NCBI GenBank assembly: GCA_016210565.1 | Contig: JACQUA010000246.1 | Coordinates: 1 to 64,000 of the forward strand | DNA length: 64,000 bases | Direction of reading: 5' to 3' | Source of the DNA: Chloroflexota bacterium | GTDB taxonomy: Bacteria > Chloroflexota > Dehalococcoidia > JACQUA01 | Made by a program: the position numbers and the translations under genes | In this document: piece after piece, positions 1 through 8,203 of the stretch | Layout: each line of letters opens with the position of its first letter | How positions within the stretch are numbered: the stretch's first letter is position 1 | The notes under the pieces: generated by a model | The model's database searches: none | What the model was told of the DNA's origin: nothing | Seen by the model: only the letters and a program-made list of their open reading frames with translations

Positions 1-241
1 CTCGAAAGATTCTTCGACTACGCTCGCTACGCTCGCTTCGCTCAGAATGACATTTTCATCGTTCATTGTCCCGACTCGTCGGGATGGCCGATTGCTCTGA
101 AAATGTCACCCTGAGCGCAGTCGAAGGGTCTTTGGTCCGGCGCCCCACCTCGAAAGATTCTTCGACTACGCTCGCTACGCTCGCTTCGCTCAGAATGACA
201 TTTTCATCGTTCATTGTCCCGACTCGTCGGGATGGCCGATT
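1..241. repeat. 93-bp direct duplication of a dispersed repeat
   Basis: Bases 1-93 recur at 149-241 with no difference that I can see. The unit carries the motif cgctcgcttcgctcagaatg, and the 55 bases between the copies carry its inverted form (tcaccctgagcgcagtcgaa). The same family appears near 7200-7300, 17930-18110, 19725-19890, 28220-28560 and 39598-39722. The open frames crossing it are made of repeat sequence, and I see no gene here. Confidence 0.8.
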
Positions 242-255
242 GTTTGTTAACGGAC

Positions 256-457
256 TAACACAAGCGCACTAAATAATGACGAATAGTCTCACACAAAGGC
301 TCAAAGGGCACAAAGAAAACCTGCCTTGCGGACTCGCTGAAGACCAGGACACCGTATTTTACTGTTTCGTGTCCTTTGTGTCTCAGTGTGCTTTGTGTGA
401 AAACGCGCCCCTTTCTCATTAGCGGGCGATGCGGCATATATTATTGCGTTTGTGTTA
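256..457. mobile_element. 202-bp MITE-like element, copy 1
   Basis: A near-identical 202-bp sequence lies at 57420-57621, with about 9 differences by eye. Both ends carry a 13-bp imperfect inverted repeat, TAACACAAGCGCA on the left and TGCGTTTGTGTTA on the right (12 of 13 pairs). The outermost TA on each side fits a TA target duplication, as made by IS630/Tc1-mariner transposases. The interior holds a second inverted pair (tcacacaaagg and ctttgtgtga), so the unit could fold end to end. There is no transposase inside. A 60-codon minus-strand frame survives in both copies but resembles nothing I know. The element ends about 30 bp before the -35 box of the Rrf2 gene. Confidence 0.75.
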
Positions 458-485
458 ATCTTTGCATCTTCGAATCCCTGGGGGG

Positions 486-514
486 TTGACCCGGCGGTGC
501 GGGAATGCTAGTAT
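486..514 (+). promoter_or_regulatory. Promoter of the Rrf2-family gene
   Basis: TTGACC at 486-491 and TAGTAT at 509-514 are separated by 17 bp. TGC precedes the -10 box, giving an extended -10. The expected transcript start is about 35 bases before the GTG start codon at 554. Confidence 0.65.
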
Positions 515-529
515 TATCACTAAAATACT
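510..529. promoter_or_regulatory. Inverted repeat over the -10 box, candidate Rrf2 operator
   Basis: AGTATT (510-515) and AATACT (524-529) form a perfect inverted repeat with an 8-base spacer. It overlaps the -10 box and the likely transcription start. Rrf2 regulators often repress their own promoter from AT-rich dyads of this kind, so autoregulation is the simplest reading. The operator role is inferred from position and symmetry only. Confidence 0.5.
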
Positions 530-553
530 GATATTAAAAACGGAGCGTTTGCG

Positions 554-997
554 GTGAAGTTATCGACAAGAGGTAGCTACGGAACCAGGGCCATGCTGGA
601 ATTGGCCCTGCACGGGGACGAAGGTCCCGTTCAGCTTAAAGACATAGCCAAAAGGCAGGGCATATCGGAGCGCTACCTGGAGCAGCTTGTCATCGCCCTC
701 AAAGTGGCGGGGCTGGTCAAAAGCACCAGGGGCGCCAAGGGCGGCTTCGTCCTGGCCCGCCACCCCGCCGATATCAAATTGAGCGAAGTTGTCCAGGTCC
801 TGGAAGGCTCCCTGTCGCCCATGGCCTGCATCGACGAACCCGGCGTATGTAACCGGGCGCCGGGCTGCGTCACGCGGGACCTGTGGACCGAAATGAAAGA
901 CGCCATGGTCGGCGTCCTCGAACACACCACCCTGCAGGACCTGGTGCTCCGGTACCGGGTGAAAGCGCAGAAGCCGGTGGCGACGTACAGTATCTAA
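554..997 (+). CDS. Rrf2-family transcriptional regulator
   Basis: 147 aa, the usual length for the family. The N-terminus (MKLSTRGSYGTRAMLELAL) and the winged helix around residues 26-70 (ISERYLEQL, then TRGAKGGF) are classic Rrf2/IscR/CymR features. Three cysteines at 92, 99 and 105 sit where IscR-type proteins hold an Fe-S cluster, so an Fe-S or redox sensor is plausible, although CymR-like cysteine sensors share the fold. GTG start, preceded by cggag. The next genes are a sulfur carrier, its activating enzyme and serine acetyltransferase, so I infer control of sulfur or cysteine supply. A dyad overlaps its own promoter. The exact subfamily and ligand cannot be told from sequence. Confidence 0.9.
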   Translation: MKLSTRGSYGTRAMLELALHGDEGPVQLKDIAKRQGISERYLEQLVIALKVAGLVKSTRGAKGGFVLARHPADIKLSEVVQVLEGSLSPMACIDEPGVCNRAPGCVTRDLWTEMKDAMVGVLEHTTLQDLVLRYRVKAQKPVATYSI

Positions 998-1118
998 GAA
1001 GTAGTGAGTAGCCAGTAGCGAGTAGTGAGTAGCCAGTAGCCCCACCCCCCCAGGGACAGACGTCAGGGCGGGTAGCGGGGAATCTTCTAATCTTGAATCT
1101 TCAATCTTCGAATCCGTT

Positions 1119-1406
1119 ATGATTACGGTTGAGATACCTGGACTATTGAGAGAGCTCACTTCCGGCCGGGCAGAGGTGCTGGCCCGGGGAAGAGACCTCA
1201 TGGAATTGCTTGGCGACCTGGAAAGGCAGTTCCCGGGGTTCAAGGCCCGGCTCACCAACGATTCGGAACAGTTCAGCAATCTGGTCAACATCTTTGTGAA
1301 CGAGGTGGATTTCCACGACCTGGCCGGCGCGGGCACCTCTCTTAAGGACGGCGACCGGGTGCGGCTGGCCATGGCGCCCCTCATTTCCGGAGGTTCGCAA
1401 CCGTGA
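1119..1406 (+). CDS. MoaD/ThiS-family sulfur carrier protein with C-terminal extension
   Basis: 95 aa with a ubiquitin-like beta-grasp pattern (ITVEIPGLLRELT, then a GDRVRLAMAPLISGG tail). In this family the C-terminal Gly-Gly is adenylated by a ThiF/MoeB enzyme and becomes a thiocarboxylate that donates sulfur. Here GG (residues 91-92) is followed by Ser-Gln-Pro, so the carrier would need trimming, as in systems with a JAMM protease. No such protease gene is in the window. The stop overlaps the GTG of the ThiF-like gene (GTGA), which implies translational coupling. The neighbouring cysE suggests sulfur delivery for cysteine more than for molybdopterin or thiamine. Start at ATG 1119. Confidence 0.85.
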   Translation: MITVEIPGLLRELTSGRAEVLARGRDLMELLGDLERQFPGFKARLTNDSEQFSNLVNIFVNEVDFHDLAGAGTSLKDGDRVRLAMAPLISGGSQP

Positions 1407-2422
1407 TCGACCGCTACGCCCGGCAGAGGATCTTTCGGGGCATCGGCGATGCGGGTCAAAAGAAGCTCGGCGAAGGCTACGCCGTCATCATCGGCTGCGG
1501 CGCCCTGGGCTCGGCCATCGCCAGTTGCCTGGTGCGGGCCGGCGTCGGCAGGGTCCGGGTGGTGGACCGGGACTTCATCGAATACCATAATCTTCCCCGA
1601 CAACTGCTGTTCGACGAGGACGACATCGAGGAGCAACTGCCCAAGGCCATCGCCGCCGAGCGCCATCTCCGCAAAATAAACTCCTCGGTCCGGGTGGAAG
1701 GAATAGTCATGGATGTCAATAGCGGCAACATGGAAAGGCTGGTAGCGGGCGCGCACGTCATCCTTGATGGCCTGGACAACTATGAGACCCGCTATCTGAT
1801 CAACGATGTGGCGCTCAAGCTAAAGATACCCTGGATCTATGGCGGCGCTGTGGGCGCCTCGGGAATGACCATGACCGTCATTCCCGGGGAGACGCCGTGC
1901 TTTCGTTGCATTATGCCTTCGCCCCCGGGGGCGGTGCGCATCCAGACCTGCGATACCGCCGGCGTGCTGAACTCGATTCCCTTTATCATCGGGGCTTTGC
2001 AGTCGGCAGAAGCCATCAAGCTGCTGGTAGGCGACCGGGAACACCTGAACAAAGGGATTATCTCCATCGATGTCTGGGAGAATTCCTTCCATCAGACGGC
2101 CCTGGGCGCCGCCGGCCGCGCCGATTGTCCGGCCTGCCAGGGGCGCTACGAATATCTCGAGGCGGAAGAGGGGACGCGGACCACCGTCCTCTGCGGGCAC
2201 GACGCTGTGCAGATTTACAACCCGAAATCGCCCGGCGTTTCCCTGGCGGCCCTCGCCCTGAGGCTCAAAGCCGTGGGCGAGGTCACCTTCAACAACTTCA
2301 TGCTCCGCCTGCAGGTCGAGGGCAGAGAAATAGTCGTTTTCCCTGATTCCAGGGCCATCATCAAGGATACCCGGGACGAGTCCCTGGCCAGGGGGCTCTA
2401 CGCCAAGTATATAGGAATGTGA
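1403..2422 (+). CDS. ThiF/MoeB/HesA-family sulfur-carrier adenylyltransferase
   Basis: 339 aa. The ATP-binding loop GCGALG is at residues 31-36, the conserved NLPRQ arginine near 66, and DGLDNYETR near 122-130. Zinc-binding pairs CFRC (166-169) and CPAC (242-245) are present, and a candidate catalytic cysteine sits in QTCDTAGVL (183). The enzyme would adenylate the Gly-Gly tail of the carrier encoded just upstream, whose gene it overlaps by 4 bp. About 90 residues follow the second CxxC and include a segment reading FPDSRAIIKDTRDE, a C-terminal extension seen in some ThiF-like proteins. There is no rhodanese domain. Start GTG 1403. The family is certain; the pathway (cysteine, by neighbourhood) is inference. 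Confidence 0.9.
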   Translation: MIDRYARQRIFRGIGDAGQKKLGEGYAVIIGCGALGSAIASCLVRAGVGRVRVVDRDFIEYHNLPRQLLFDEDDIEEQLPKAIAAERHLRKINSSVRVEGIVMDVNSGNMERLVAGAHVILDGLDNYETRYLINDVALKLKIPWIYGGAVGASGMTMTVIPGETPCFRCIMPSPPGAVRIQTCDTAGVLNSIPFIIGALQSAEAIKLLVGDREHLNKGIISIDVWENSFHQTALGAAGRADCPACQGRYEYLEAEEGTRTTVLCGHDAVQIYNPKSPGVSLAALALRLKAVGEVTFNNFMLRLQVEGREIVVFPDSRAIIKDTRDESLARGLYAKYIGM

Positions 2423-2712
2423 GGGGGGAGTAGCGAGTAGGAAGAGTAGGAATAGGAGGAAAAGTAGGAAGAGTAGCCAGTAGCCCCGCCCCGCCCCACG
2501 CCGGACCGCCGGCTGCTGACTGCCGACCGGCCTGCCAGTAGCCAGCAGGCTGCGGTTATGGTAATATGTCGCAATCTTTGGGCCAATAGTGAGTTCATTG
2601 CGTCACTGAGTTATTGGGTTCCCCGCCGCGGGCGGCGACTGGCGGCGGGCGCGGCGACCGCGCCCCTACGGACTAACGACTATCGACTAACGACTGAAGA
2701 CTATTAGCGACT
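2423..2712. repeat. Intergenic repeat mosaic upstream of cysE
   Basis: Contains reiterated gagtagnnagtag units (2420-2490) and cgactaacgac units (2670-2705). The latter run up to the cysE start codon, leaving no visible ribosome binding site. I see no gene. Confidence 0.6.
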
Positions 2713-3429
2713 TTGTTTAACACCCTCCGTGAAGACATCCAGGTAGTTTTTGATAAGGACCCGGCGGCGAGAAGCACGCTGGAGGTCTTTCTGTGCTATC
2801 CTGGTTTTCATGCCATCTGGATGCACCGGCTGGCCCATTCTTGCTGGACGCACCGGCTATGCCTGCTGGGGCGATGGATATCGCACATGGCCAGGTTCTT
2901 CACCGGCATTGAAATACACCCGGGGGCGATGATAGGTCGCCGTTTTTTCATTGACCATGGCATGGGTATTGTCATCGGGGAAACCGCCGAAATCGGCAAC
3001 GATGTGCTGCTCTACCAGGGCGTAGTCCTGGGGGGGACTTCGCTGGAGAAAATGAAGCGCCACCCCACCCTGGGGAATGATGTCGAGGTCGGCGCCGGAG
3101 CGATCTTGCTCGGGCCCATCACCGTAGGAGATGGCGCCAGGATCGGCGCCGGGTCCGTGGTCGTCAAAGACGTGCCTCCAGGCTCAGTGGTCGTCGGCGT
3201 CCCCGGACGGGTGGTCGAAGAAAAGCGTCCCGTCATCCCTAACTTGCGCCACGGCGACCTGCCCGACCCCATCGCCGAAGCCATTCGCGTGATCTTGAAA
3301 GAGCAGGAGGCCATTAAGTCCCATCTCCAGGAGCTCGAAGCCCACGGCTTCAATCAGCACGAAGGTGAAGACCTGAAGGCCAGGCGCGAGCTGGTGGAGC
3401 GGCAGTTCAGCAACGGAGAAGGGATTTAG
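2713..3429 (+). CDS. cysE: Serine O-acetyltransferase
   Basis: 238 aa. Makes O-acetylserine from serine and acetyl-CoA, the first step of cysteine synthesis, in the cytoplasm. The N-terminal helical part (about 1-70) is followed by left-handed beta-helix hexapeptide repeats, with the catalytic-His motif [15 protein letters not shown] and then [16 protein letters not shown] and [10 protein letters not shown]. The end is longer and charged. The start is TTG at 2713, because an in-frame TGA lies at 2695-2697 and no ATG or GTG lies nearby. No Shine-Dalgarno sequence is seen. It follows the sulfur-carrier pair, in line with a cysteine-supply cluster, though a 290-bp repeat block separates them. 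Confidence 0.92.
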   Translation: MFNTLREDIQVVFDKDPAARSTLEVFLCYPGFHAIWMHRLAHSCWTHRLCLLGRWISHMARFFTGIEIHPGAMIGRRFFIDHGMGIVIGETAEIGNDVLLYQGVVLGGTSLEKMKRHPTLGNDVEVGAGAILLGPITVGDGARIGAGSVVVKDVPPGSVVVGVPGRVVEEKRPVIPNLRHGDLPDPIAEAIRVILKEQEAIKSHLQELEAHGFNQHEGEDLKARRELVERQFSNGEGI

Positions 3430-3682
3430 GGGGGAGTAGTGAGTAGCGAGTAGCGAGTAGCCGGTAGTGGCACGCTGCGGCGTGCCCCCGCGTCGCAAGT
3501 ACAAGGATATACGGGACCAACAAAATACAGGGAACAAACAAGCTGATAGCCGATAGCTGACAGCCGACAGCCCCTCCGGGAGATTGCTTCGTCCGGATTT
3601 GTCTGAAAGACTCATCGGGACTCGCAATGACGGCCCACAAGCTGACAGCCGTTAGCCGATAGCCAACAAAGGGAGACACATC

Positions 3683-6600
3683 ATGCAGGTGAACAACAAG
3701 ATTCCTTTCCGCGTGGAAACCGTCTACGGATGGTTTTTCTTCTCCGGAATGGCCGCCCTCATCTACCAGGTGGTCTGGGCGCGACAACTGGAGCTGATTT
3801 TCGGCAGCACCCTCTTCGCCGTGAGCGCCATCCTTTCGGCCTTCATGGCCGGCCTGGCCCTGGGCAGCTTCTACATCGGCAAGCTGGCCGATCGCAGGGG
3901 CAAACCACTGACCGTATATATTTTGCTGGAGGTCGGCATCGGGGTCTACGCCGTACTCACCCCCTACCTGTTCAAAATACTACCTTTTTTGGAGAAGAAC
4001 ATCCCTCAGATTTACTCCAGCGGGGGCCTCAGCTTCAGCCTGGTGAGCGTGGTGTTCAGCTTCGTCGTGCTCATTGTTCCAACCTTCCTGATGGGCGGCA
4101 CCCTCCCCACGGCCACCCGTTTCATCGTGGGCAACTACAGCGAGCTAGGCAAAAGAATCGGCCGCCTCTATTTCATCAACACCCTGGGGGCGGCGGCCGG
4201 GGCTTCCCTGGCCGGCTTCATCCTCATCGCCGCGTTCGGACTCGTCCTGACCACGGTTATTGCCGCCATGTTCAACTGGCTGATCGCTTTCACCGCTTTC
4301 CTGATGCTCCGCTCCATCAACCGCAGCCACATGCCTGAGATAGCGCCGTTCACGCATCCCGAGAATGACCCTCCCGCCCCGCCATCCGACCTGGAAACCC
4401 CAACCCCGGCGAGACAGCACGTCATCCTGCTGATAGGCTACGGCCTGGCCGGTTTCGCCGCCCTGGGATTGGAGGTGCTCTGGACCCGGACCCTGATCAT
4501 GTTCATCGGCAGCACGGTATATGCCTTCAGCCTGATGCTGATGGCCATCCTGTCGGGCATCGCCCTCGGCAGTCTCCTGATGGCGCCGCGGACGGATGTC
4601 AACCGCCACCGGCTGCTCATATATTTCGCTGCCATCGAGGTCGCCCTGGGGATATCCGTCATCGCCATTACGCCATTGCTGGGCCAGTATCCCCTGGTCT
4701 TCTTGAAGCTGTTCATGGAGTACGAGGACTCCTTCTGGCTCTTGCAGATACTGGAGTTCGGGCTGGTCTTCGTCACCCTGCTGGTGCCCACCACCCTGAT
4801 GGGGGCGGCCTTCCCGGTGATCAGCAAGCTGTACGCCTCTGACCTGAAACGGTTGGGGCAGCGCATCGGCGACATCTACGCCGTCAACACCTTCGGCTGC
4901 GTCCTCGGCCCCCTGGCGATGAGCTTTCTGCTTATTCCCCTCGTCGGAATTCAGAAAAGCATCGGCATCGCCGCGGTTATTTATCTGTTCGTCGGGTTCA
5001 TGGTGCTTTCCCTGTCGCCCCGCATCCGGCCCCGCGGCAAGGCGGTGACCGGCCTCGTCCTGGCGGCCATCATGGTAACCGGGATAGCCCTGCCGCAGTG
5101 GACGAAGGAGATGATTTCCAGCGGGGTGTATTTCCACGGGCAGAGCTACGCCTCGGCCGGGGGACTGGAAGAAGCTAAAGCCGTCATGCTCCAGCGGAAG
5201 ATCATCTTCTACAAAGAGGGGCAACTGGCCACCGTGGCGGTCTTTGACCACCCCACCGGCAGCCGGGTCCTGACCATCAACGGCAAGGTGGACGCCTCGA
5301 GCATCGCCGATATGGGGACCCAGCTTTATGTGGCCCACATGCCCATGCTCCTGCACCCGGACCCGAAGAAAGCCCTGATGATAGGTATCGGGAGCGGCAG
5401 CACCCTGGGCGCCATGTCCCTGCACCCGGAGGTGGAGAGGATTGACGCCGTCGAGATCGAACCCGCGGTCATCGAGGCGGCGAAATACATGAAGGAAATG
5501 AACCATGACGTGGTCAACAACCCGAGGGTAAGGATGCTGGCCGGCGACGGGCGCAACTTCATCCTCAACTCGCCGGAAAAATACGACGTCATCGTCACGC
5601 AGCCTTCGAACATGTGGGTGAGCTCCAGCTCGAACCTGTTCAGCAAGGAAGTGTTTGAGCTGTATAAAGGGCGGTTGGCCGAGAACGGCATTGTGGGGCA
5701 GTGGATGTACGTCTATCGGATAGACGAGGACGACCTGAAGACGATGATCAACACCTTCCGCTCCGTCTTTCCCAATACTATCATCTGGGGGAACTACTTT
5801 TATCCGGACATTCTCCTGATCGGGTCGCTCAAGCCCCTGGAGATAGACTATGCCAACTTCAGCGCCAGGGTGCTGCGGGAGCCAGTCAAGAGCGACCTGG
5901 GCCGCATCCAGGCCGATGACCCCATGACGATGCTGAGCTATTTCCAGATGGACGAAGCGGCCGTGGCTGGCTACACAGCCGGCGCCTCCATCAACACGGA
6001 CGACCGGCCGCGGCTGGAGTTCTCGGCGCCCAAGAACATGTATCTGGCGACCACGGAAGTGAACCTGGAGGGGATGAAGCCCTATCAGTCCAACCTGGCG
6101 CCCCGGCTCAAGAACGTGGGCGACCGGGCCATCATGGAGCGGGTGGAAAAGAGCTACCAGGCCAAGCGGCATATCATAGACGGCGTGATATTGATGGCGC
6201 AGGGCGAGACGGCCGACGCCGCCACGGCCTGGGAAGCCGCGCTGGAGCAGGACCCGGATGACCGTACCGTCAAGCGGCAACTGGCCGATACCTACCTGTC
6301 TATCGGCAAGTGGTTCTATGACAGCGGCTCTTATGAGGACGCCTTCCGCTACTACCGGCGTGTGGCCGAGCTGCAGCCGCCGAACGCGCAGACCTATCTC
6401 TATCTGGGGCTGGTGAGCAATTCCCTGGGGAGAAAAGATGATGGGGCCAAATACCTGGACATGGCGCTCAAGGTCAAACCAGGTGACGCTACCATCCACT
6501 ATGAAATAGGGCACGGCTTCCTGAGCAGCCGCCAGCTCGATGAGGCGGTCACCCACTTCACCGAAGCCGTCAGGCTGGATCCCCGGCTTTTCACGGCCCT

Positions 6601-7042
6601 GGCCAGCCGGGGCTATGCCTGGCACGAGCTGGGCAAGTATGACCAGGCCCTGTCGGACTATAATGAGGTGCTCCGGCTGGACCCGGGCTTCCTCCGCATC
6701 TACCTGGACCGGGCGCGGGCCTATTACGAGAAGGGGGATTATGCTAAGGCGCTGGCGGACCTCGATCATCTGCTGGGCAAGCAGGACATGGCCGGCGCCT
6801 ACGATCTGAGGTCGCTCATTTTGATCCACCAGAAGGAATATGACAGGGCGCTGCGGGATTCACAGAAGGCTTCCACCATGGACCCCTTGATGCCGCTGCC
6901 CTACTACCGGCGGGGGGCCATCTACCAGGGGCTGGGCAAAAAGGCCGAGGCGATAGATGCCTACGAACGGTTCCTGCTCTTTCCCGTTGACGAAGGGCTC
7001 AAGGAATCCGCCCGGCAGGAGCTGGCTAAACTGAAGAAATAA
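3683..7042 (+). CDS. Membrane-embedded spermidine-synthase-fold protein with C-terminal TPRs
   Basis: 1119 aa. Two homologous multi-helix membrane blocks (about residues 14-210 and 250-450) both open with a GLEVLWTR/ALIYQVVWAR type segment. A Rossmann SAM-binding domain follows, with its glycine motif IGIGSGSTLG near 566. At least six TPR-like repeats run from about 800 to the end. This is the fused MFS/spermidine synthase family. Where true aminopropyltransferases have a catalytic Asp (DxxDP), this one reads VTQPSNMW (about 636-643), so I do not call it a polyamine synthase. Its role is unknown. Start ATG 3683 with gggaga upstream. An 894-codon antisense frame is a shadow. Confidence 0.85.
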   Translation: MQVNNKIPFRVETVYGWFFFSGMAALIYQVVWARQLELIFGSTLFAVSAILSAFMAGLALGSFYIGKLADRRGKPLTVYILLEVGIGVYAVLTPYLFKILPFLEKNIPQIYSSGGLSFSLVSVVFSFVVLIVPTFLMGGTLPTATRFIVGNYSELGKRIGRLYFINTLGAAAGASLAGFILIAAFGLVLTTVIAAMFNWLIAFTAFLMLRSINRSHMPEIAPFTHPENDPPAPPSDLETPTPARQHVILLIGYGLAGFAALGLEVLWTRTLIMFIGSTVYAFSLMLMAILSGIALGSLLMAPRTDVNRHRLLIYFAAIEVALGISVIAITPLLGQYPLVFLKLFMEYEDSFWLLQILEFGLVFVTLLVPTTLMGAAFPVISKLYASDLKRLGQRIGDIYAVNTFGCVLGPLAMSFLLIPLVGIQKSIGIAAVIYLFVGFMVLSLSPRIRPRGKAVTGLVLAAIMVTGIALPQWTKEMISSGVYFHGQSYASAGGLEEAKAVMLQRKIIFYKEGQLATVAVFDHPTGSRVLTINGKVDASSIADMGTQLYVAHMPMLLHPDPKKALMIGIGSGSTLGAMSLHPEVERIDAVEIEPAVIEAAKYMKEMNHDVVNNPRVRMLAGDGRNFILNSPEKYDVIVTQPSNMWVSSSSNLFSKEVFELYKGRLAENGIVGQWMYVYRIDEDDLKTMINTFRSVFPNTIIWGNYFYPDILLIGSLKPLEIDYANFSARVLREPVKSDLGRIQADDPMTMLSYFQMDEAAVAGYTAGASINTDDRPRLEFSAPKNMYLATTEVNLEGMKPYQSNLAPRLKNVGDRAIMERVEKSYQAKRHIIDGVILMAQGETADAATAWEAALEQDPDDRTVKRQLADTYLSIGKWFYDSGSYEDAFRYYRRVAELQPPNAQTYLYLGLVSNSLGRKDDGAKYLDMALKVKPGDATIHYEIGHGFLSSRQLDEAVTHFTEAVRLDPRLFTALASRGYAWHELGKYDQALSDYNEVLRLDPGFLRIYLDRARAYYEKGDYAKALADLDHLLGKQDMAGAYDLRSLILIHQKEYDRALRDSQKASTMDPLMPLPYYRRGAIYQGLGKKAEAIDAYERFLLFPVDEGLKESARQELAKLKK

Positions 7043-7074
7043 CGAAACTTGTCCCCGCTCAGGCGGGGATCCGA

Positions 7075-7296
7075 ATGACGAATGACCAAACCCCGGAGGC
7101 TATGCTCGACCTGCGGAAAAAGCTGCTGGTGGCCGAGCAACAACGTCTGGCGGGAGAACCGGTGGCGCCACTTGCCGAAGCACGAAGGCTGTTGAAGGCG
7201 TGCTGTCACCCTGAGCGAAGCAAAGGGTCTTTGGTCCCCGGTCCCCCTCGAAGGATTCTTCGACTACGCTCGCTGCGCTCGCTTCGCTCAGAATGA
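7075..7296 (+). pseudogene. Possible remnant of a small antitoxin-like gene
   Basis: The segment EAMLDLRKKLLVAEQQRLAG followed by PLAEARRLLK (about 7096-7197) has the charged helical look of the C-terminal part of a Phd/RelB-type antitoxin. The N-terminus is made from the aatgacgaatgacc repeat, and the frame then runs straight into the gagcgaagcaaagggtc repeat. I think repeats have replaced both ends. The family assignment is weak. Confidence 0.25.
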
Positions 7297-7348
7297 CAGC
7301 CGTCGTTGCCGCTTTCAATAACATCGAATGTCATTCCATCCGCCCGGC

Positions 7349-7425
7349 AGTAATCCGGGGCCGAGTTCCCTGTGCATGGCGATGGCGGTATCCACCACGA
7401 TCTTCCCGATTTCGTTTTCATTCAT
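7349..7425 (-). pseudogene. GxxExxY-family gene, N-terminal fragment
   Basis: Reading from ATG 7425 gives MNENEIGKIVVDTAIAMHRE followed by LGPGLL. This matches the start of GxxExxY proteins and of the fuller copy at 7550-7931. The homology ends abruptly at GLL, exactly where the family continues ETVYEAVL, and a stop follows soon after. Only about 26 codons are left. The two copies stand in tandem on the same strand and are separated by a palindromic repeat. Confidence 0.7.
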
Positions 7426-7455
7426 TACCGGCGCTCCCACACAGACGGTACGGCC

Positions 7456-7538
7456 TCACACAAAGACACTCAGCCATAAAGAGAGTCAACGTAATTCAAA
7501 ATCCTTTGTCTCTTTTGTGTCTTTGTGTCTTGGTGTGA
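7456..7538. repeat. Palindromic tcacacaaagacac repeat
   Basis: Starts tcacacaaagacac and ends gtctttgtgtcttggtgtga, so the two ends can pair. Two relatives lie at 7939-8006 and 8031-8104, and the interior of the 202-bp element carries the same arms. Confidence 0.65.
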
Positions 7539-7549
7539 TCCCCCGGCTC

Positions 7550-7931
7550 TCACCCTAGTATTCCGTTGATGATCCTCGATATCCCGTTCTTCATCAAGGC
7601 TTCACCAAAGTTGAGCAGAAATCCCAGTTTGCAGCCGGTCAGCCGCAAGTAGGTCAGTACCTGCTTCTTATGCGCCCTGCTTACGGATTCGACGGATTTC
7701 AACTCGATTATCACTTTATCTTCAACCAGAATATCCGCCCGGAAACCCTCGTCGAATCTCATTCCGTGGTATTGTATCGGAATGCTCACCTGCCGCTTCA
7801 CTGACAACCCATGCCTTTCAAGCTCATGGGCGAGCACAGCTTCATAGACAGTCTCGAGTAACCGGGCCAAGCTCTTGGTGCACCGCGACCGCGGTGTCGA
7901 CCATGATCTTCCCGATTTCGTTTTCATTCAT
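7550..7931 (-). pseudogene. GxxExxY-family protein gene with a frameshift
   Basis: From ATG 7931 the frame reads MNENEIGKIMVDTAVAVHQE and LGP, then is lost. In the next frame LLETVYEAVLAHELERHG follows, then RFDEGFRADILVEDKVIIEL to the stop. One missing base near 7862-7868 (cccggttactcg where cccgggttactcg is expected) would restore a full protein of about 126 aa. The family has a PD-(D/E)XK-like look (ADILV, IIELK) and unknown function. It is either a recent pseudogene or an assembly error. The N-terminal fragment of a second copy lies just downstream at 7349-7425. Confidence 0.8.
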
Positions 7932-7938
7932 TGTGCAC

Positions 7939-8104
7939 TCACACAAAGACACGAAGAACACAAAGAGGCGCCAAACTTACCCGGTATCCTTTGCGTCTTT
8001 GTGTGATCACTCCTTCAAAAAGGCGTATCCTCACACAAAGACACGAAGAACACAAAGGGGGAAAGCTTTTTAAGTATTCTTTGCGCCTTTGGGTCCTGGT
8101 GTGA
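7939..8104. repeat. Two palindromic tcacacaaagacac repeats
   Basis: Units at 7939-8006 and 8031-8104 each begin tcacacaaagacacgaagaa and end in a ctttg...tgtga counterpart. They are hairpin-forming and contain no gene. Confidence 0.65.
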
Positions 8105-8141
8105 TTATCCCCGGAAACTGTGCCTTTGTGTGGACAAAAGG

Positions 8142-8175
8142 AAAGGCAGCCCTCCCCCGGGGGAGGGCTGCCTTT
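8142..8175 (-). terminator. Rho-independent terminator of the lipoprotein gene
   Basis: A perfect 34-base palindrome with 17-base half-sites (aaaggcagccctccccc and its complement) lies 28 bases past the stop of the 8204-8851 gene. In the minus direction it is followed by ccttttg. It could work in both directions. Confidence 0.75.
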
Positions 8176-8203
8176 CTGGTTTGGAGGGAAACGTGAGTGA
8201 GGA

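Noticed and set aside
255-437. 60-codon frame conserved in both 202-bp elements (also 57419-57601)
   Set aside because: Conservation is explained by recent copying of the element; no ribosome binding site and no known family.
4145-6829. 894-codon open frame on the minus strand
   Set aside because: It is the antisense shadow of the membrane/TPR gene; its composition (His/Gln/Arg-rich) matches no family and it has no start context.
3683-7042. Annotation as spermidine synthase (speE)
   Set aside because: The catalytic aspartate region of aminopropyltransferases is replaced and the protein is a membrane fusion.
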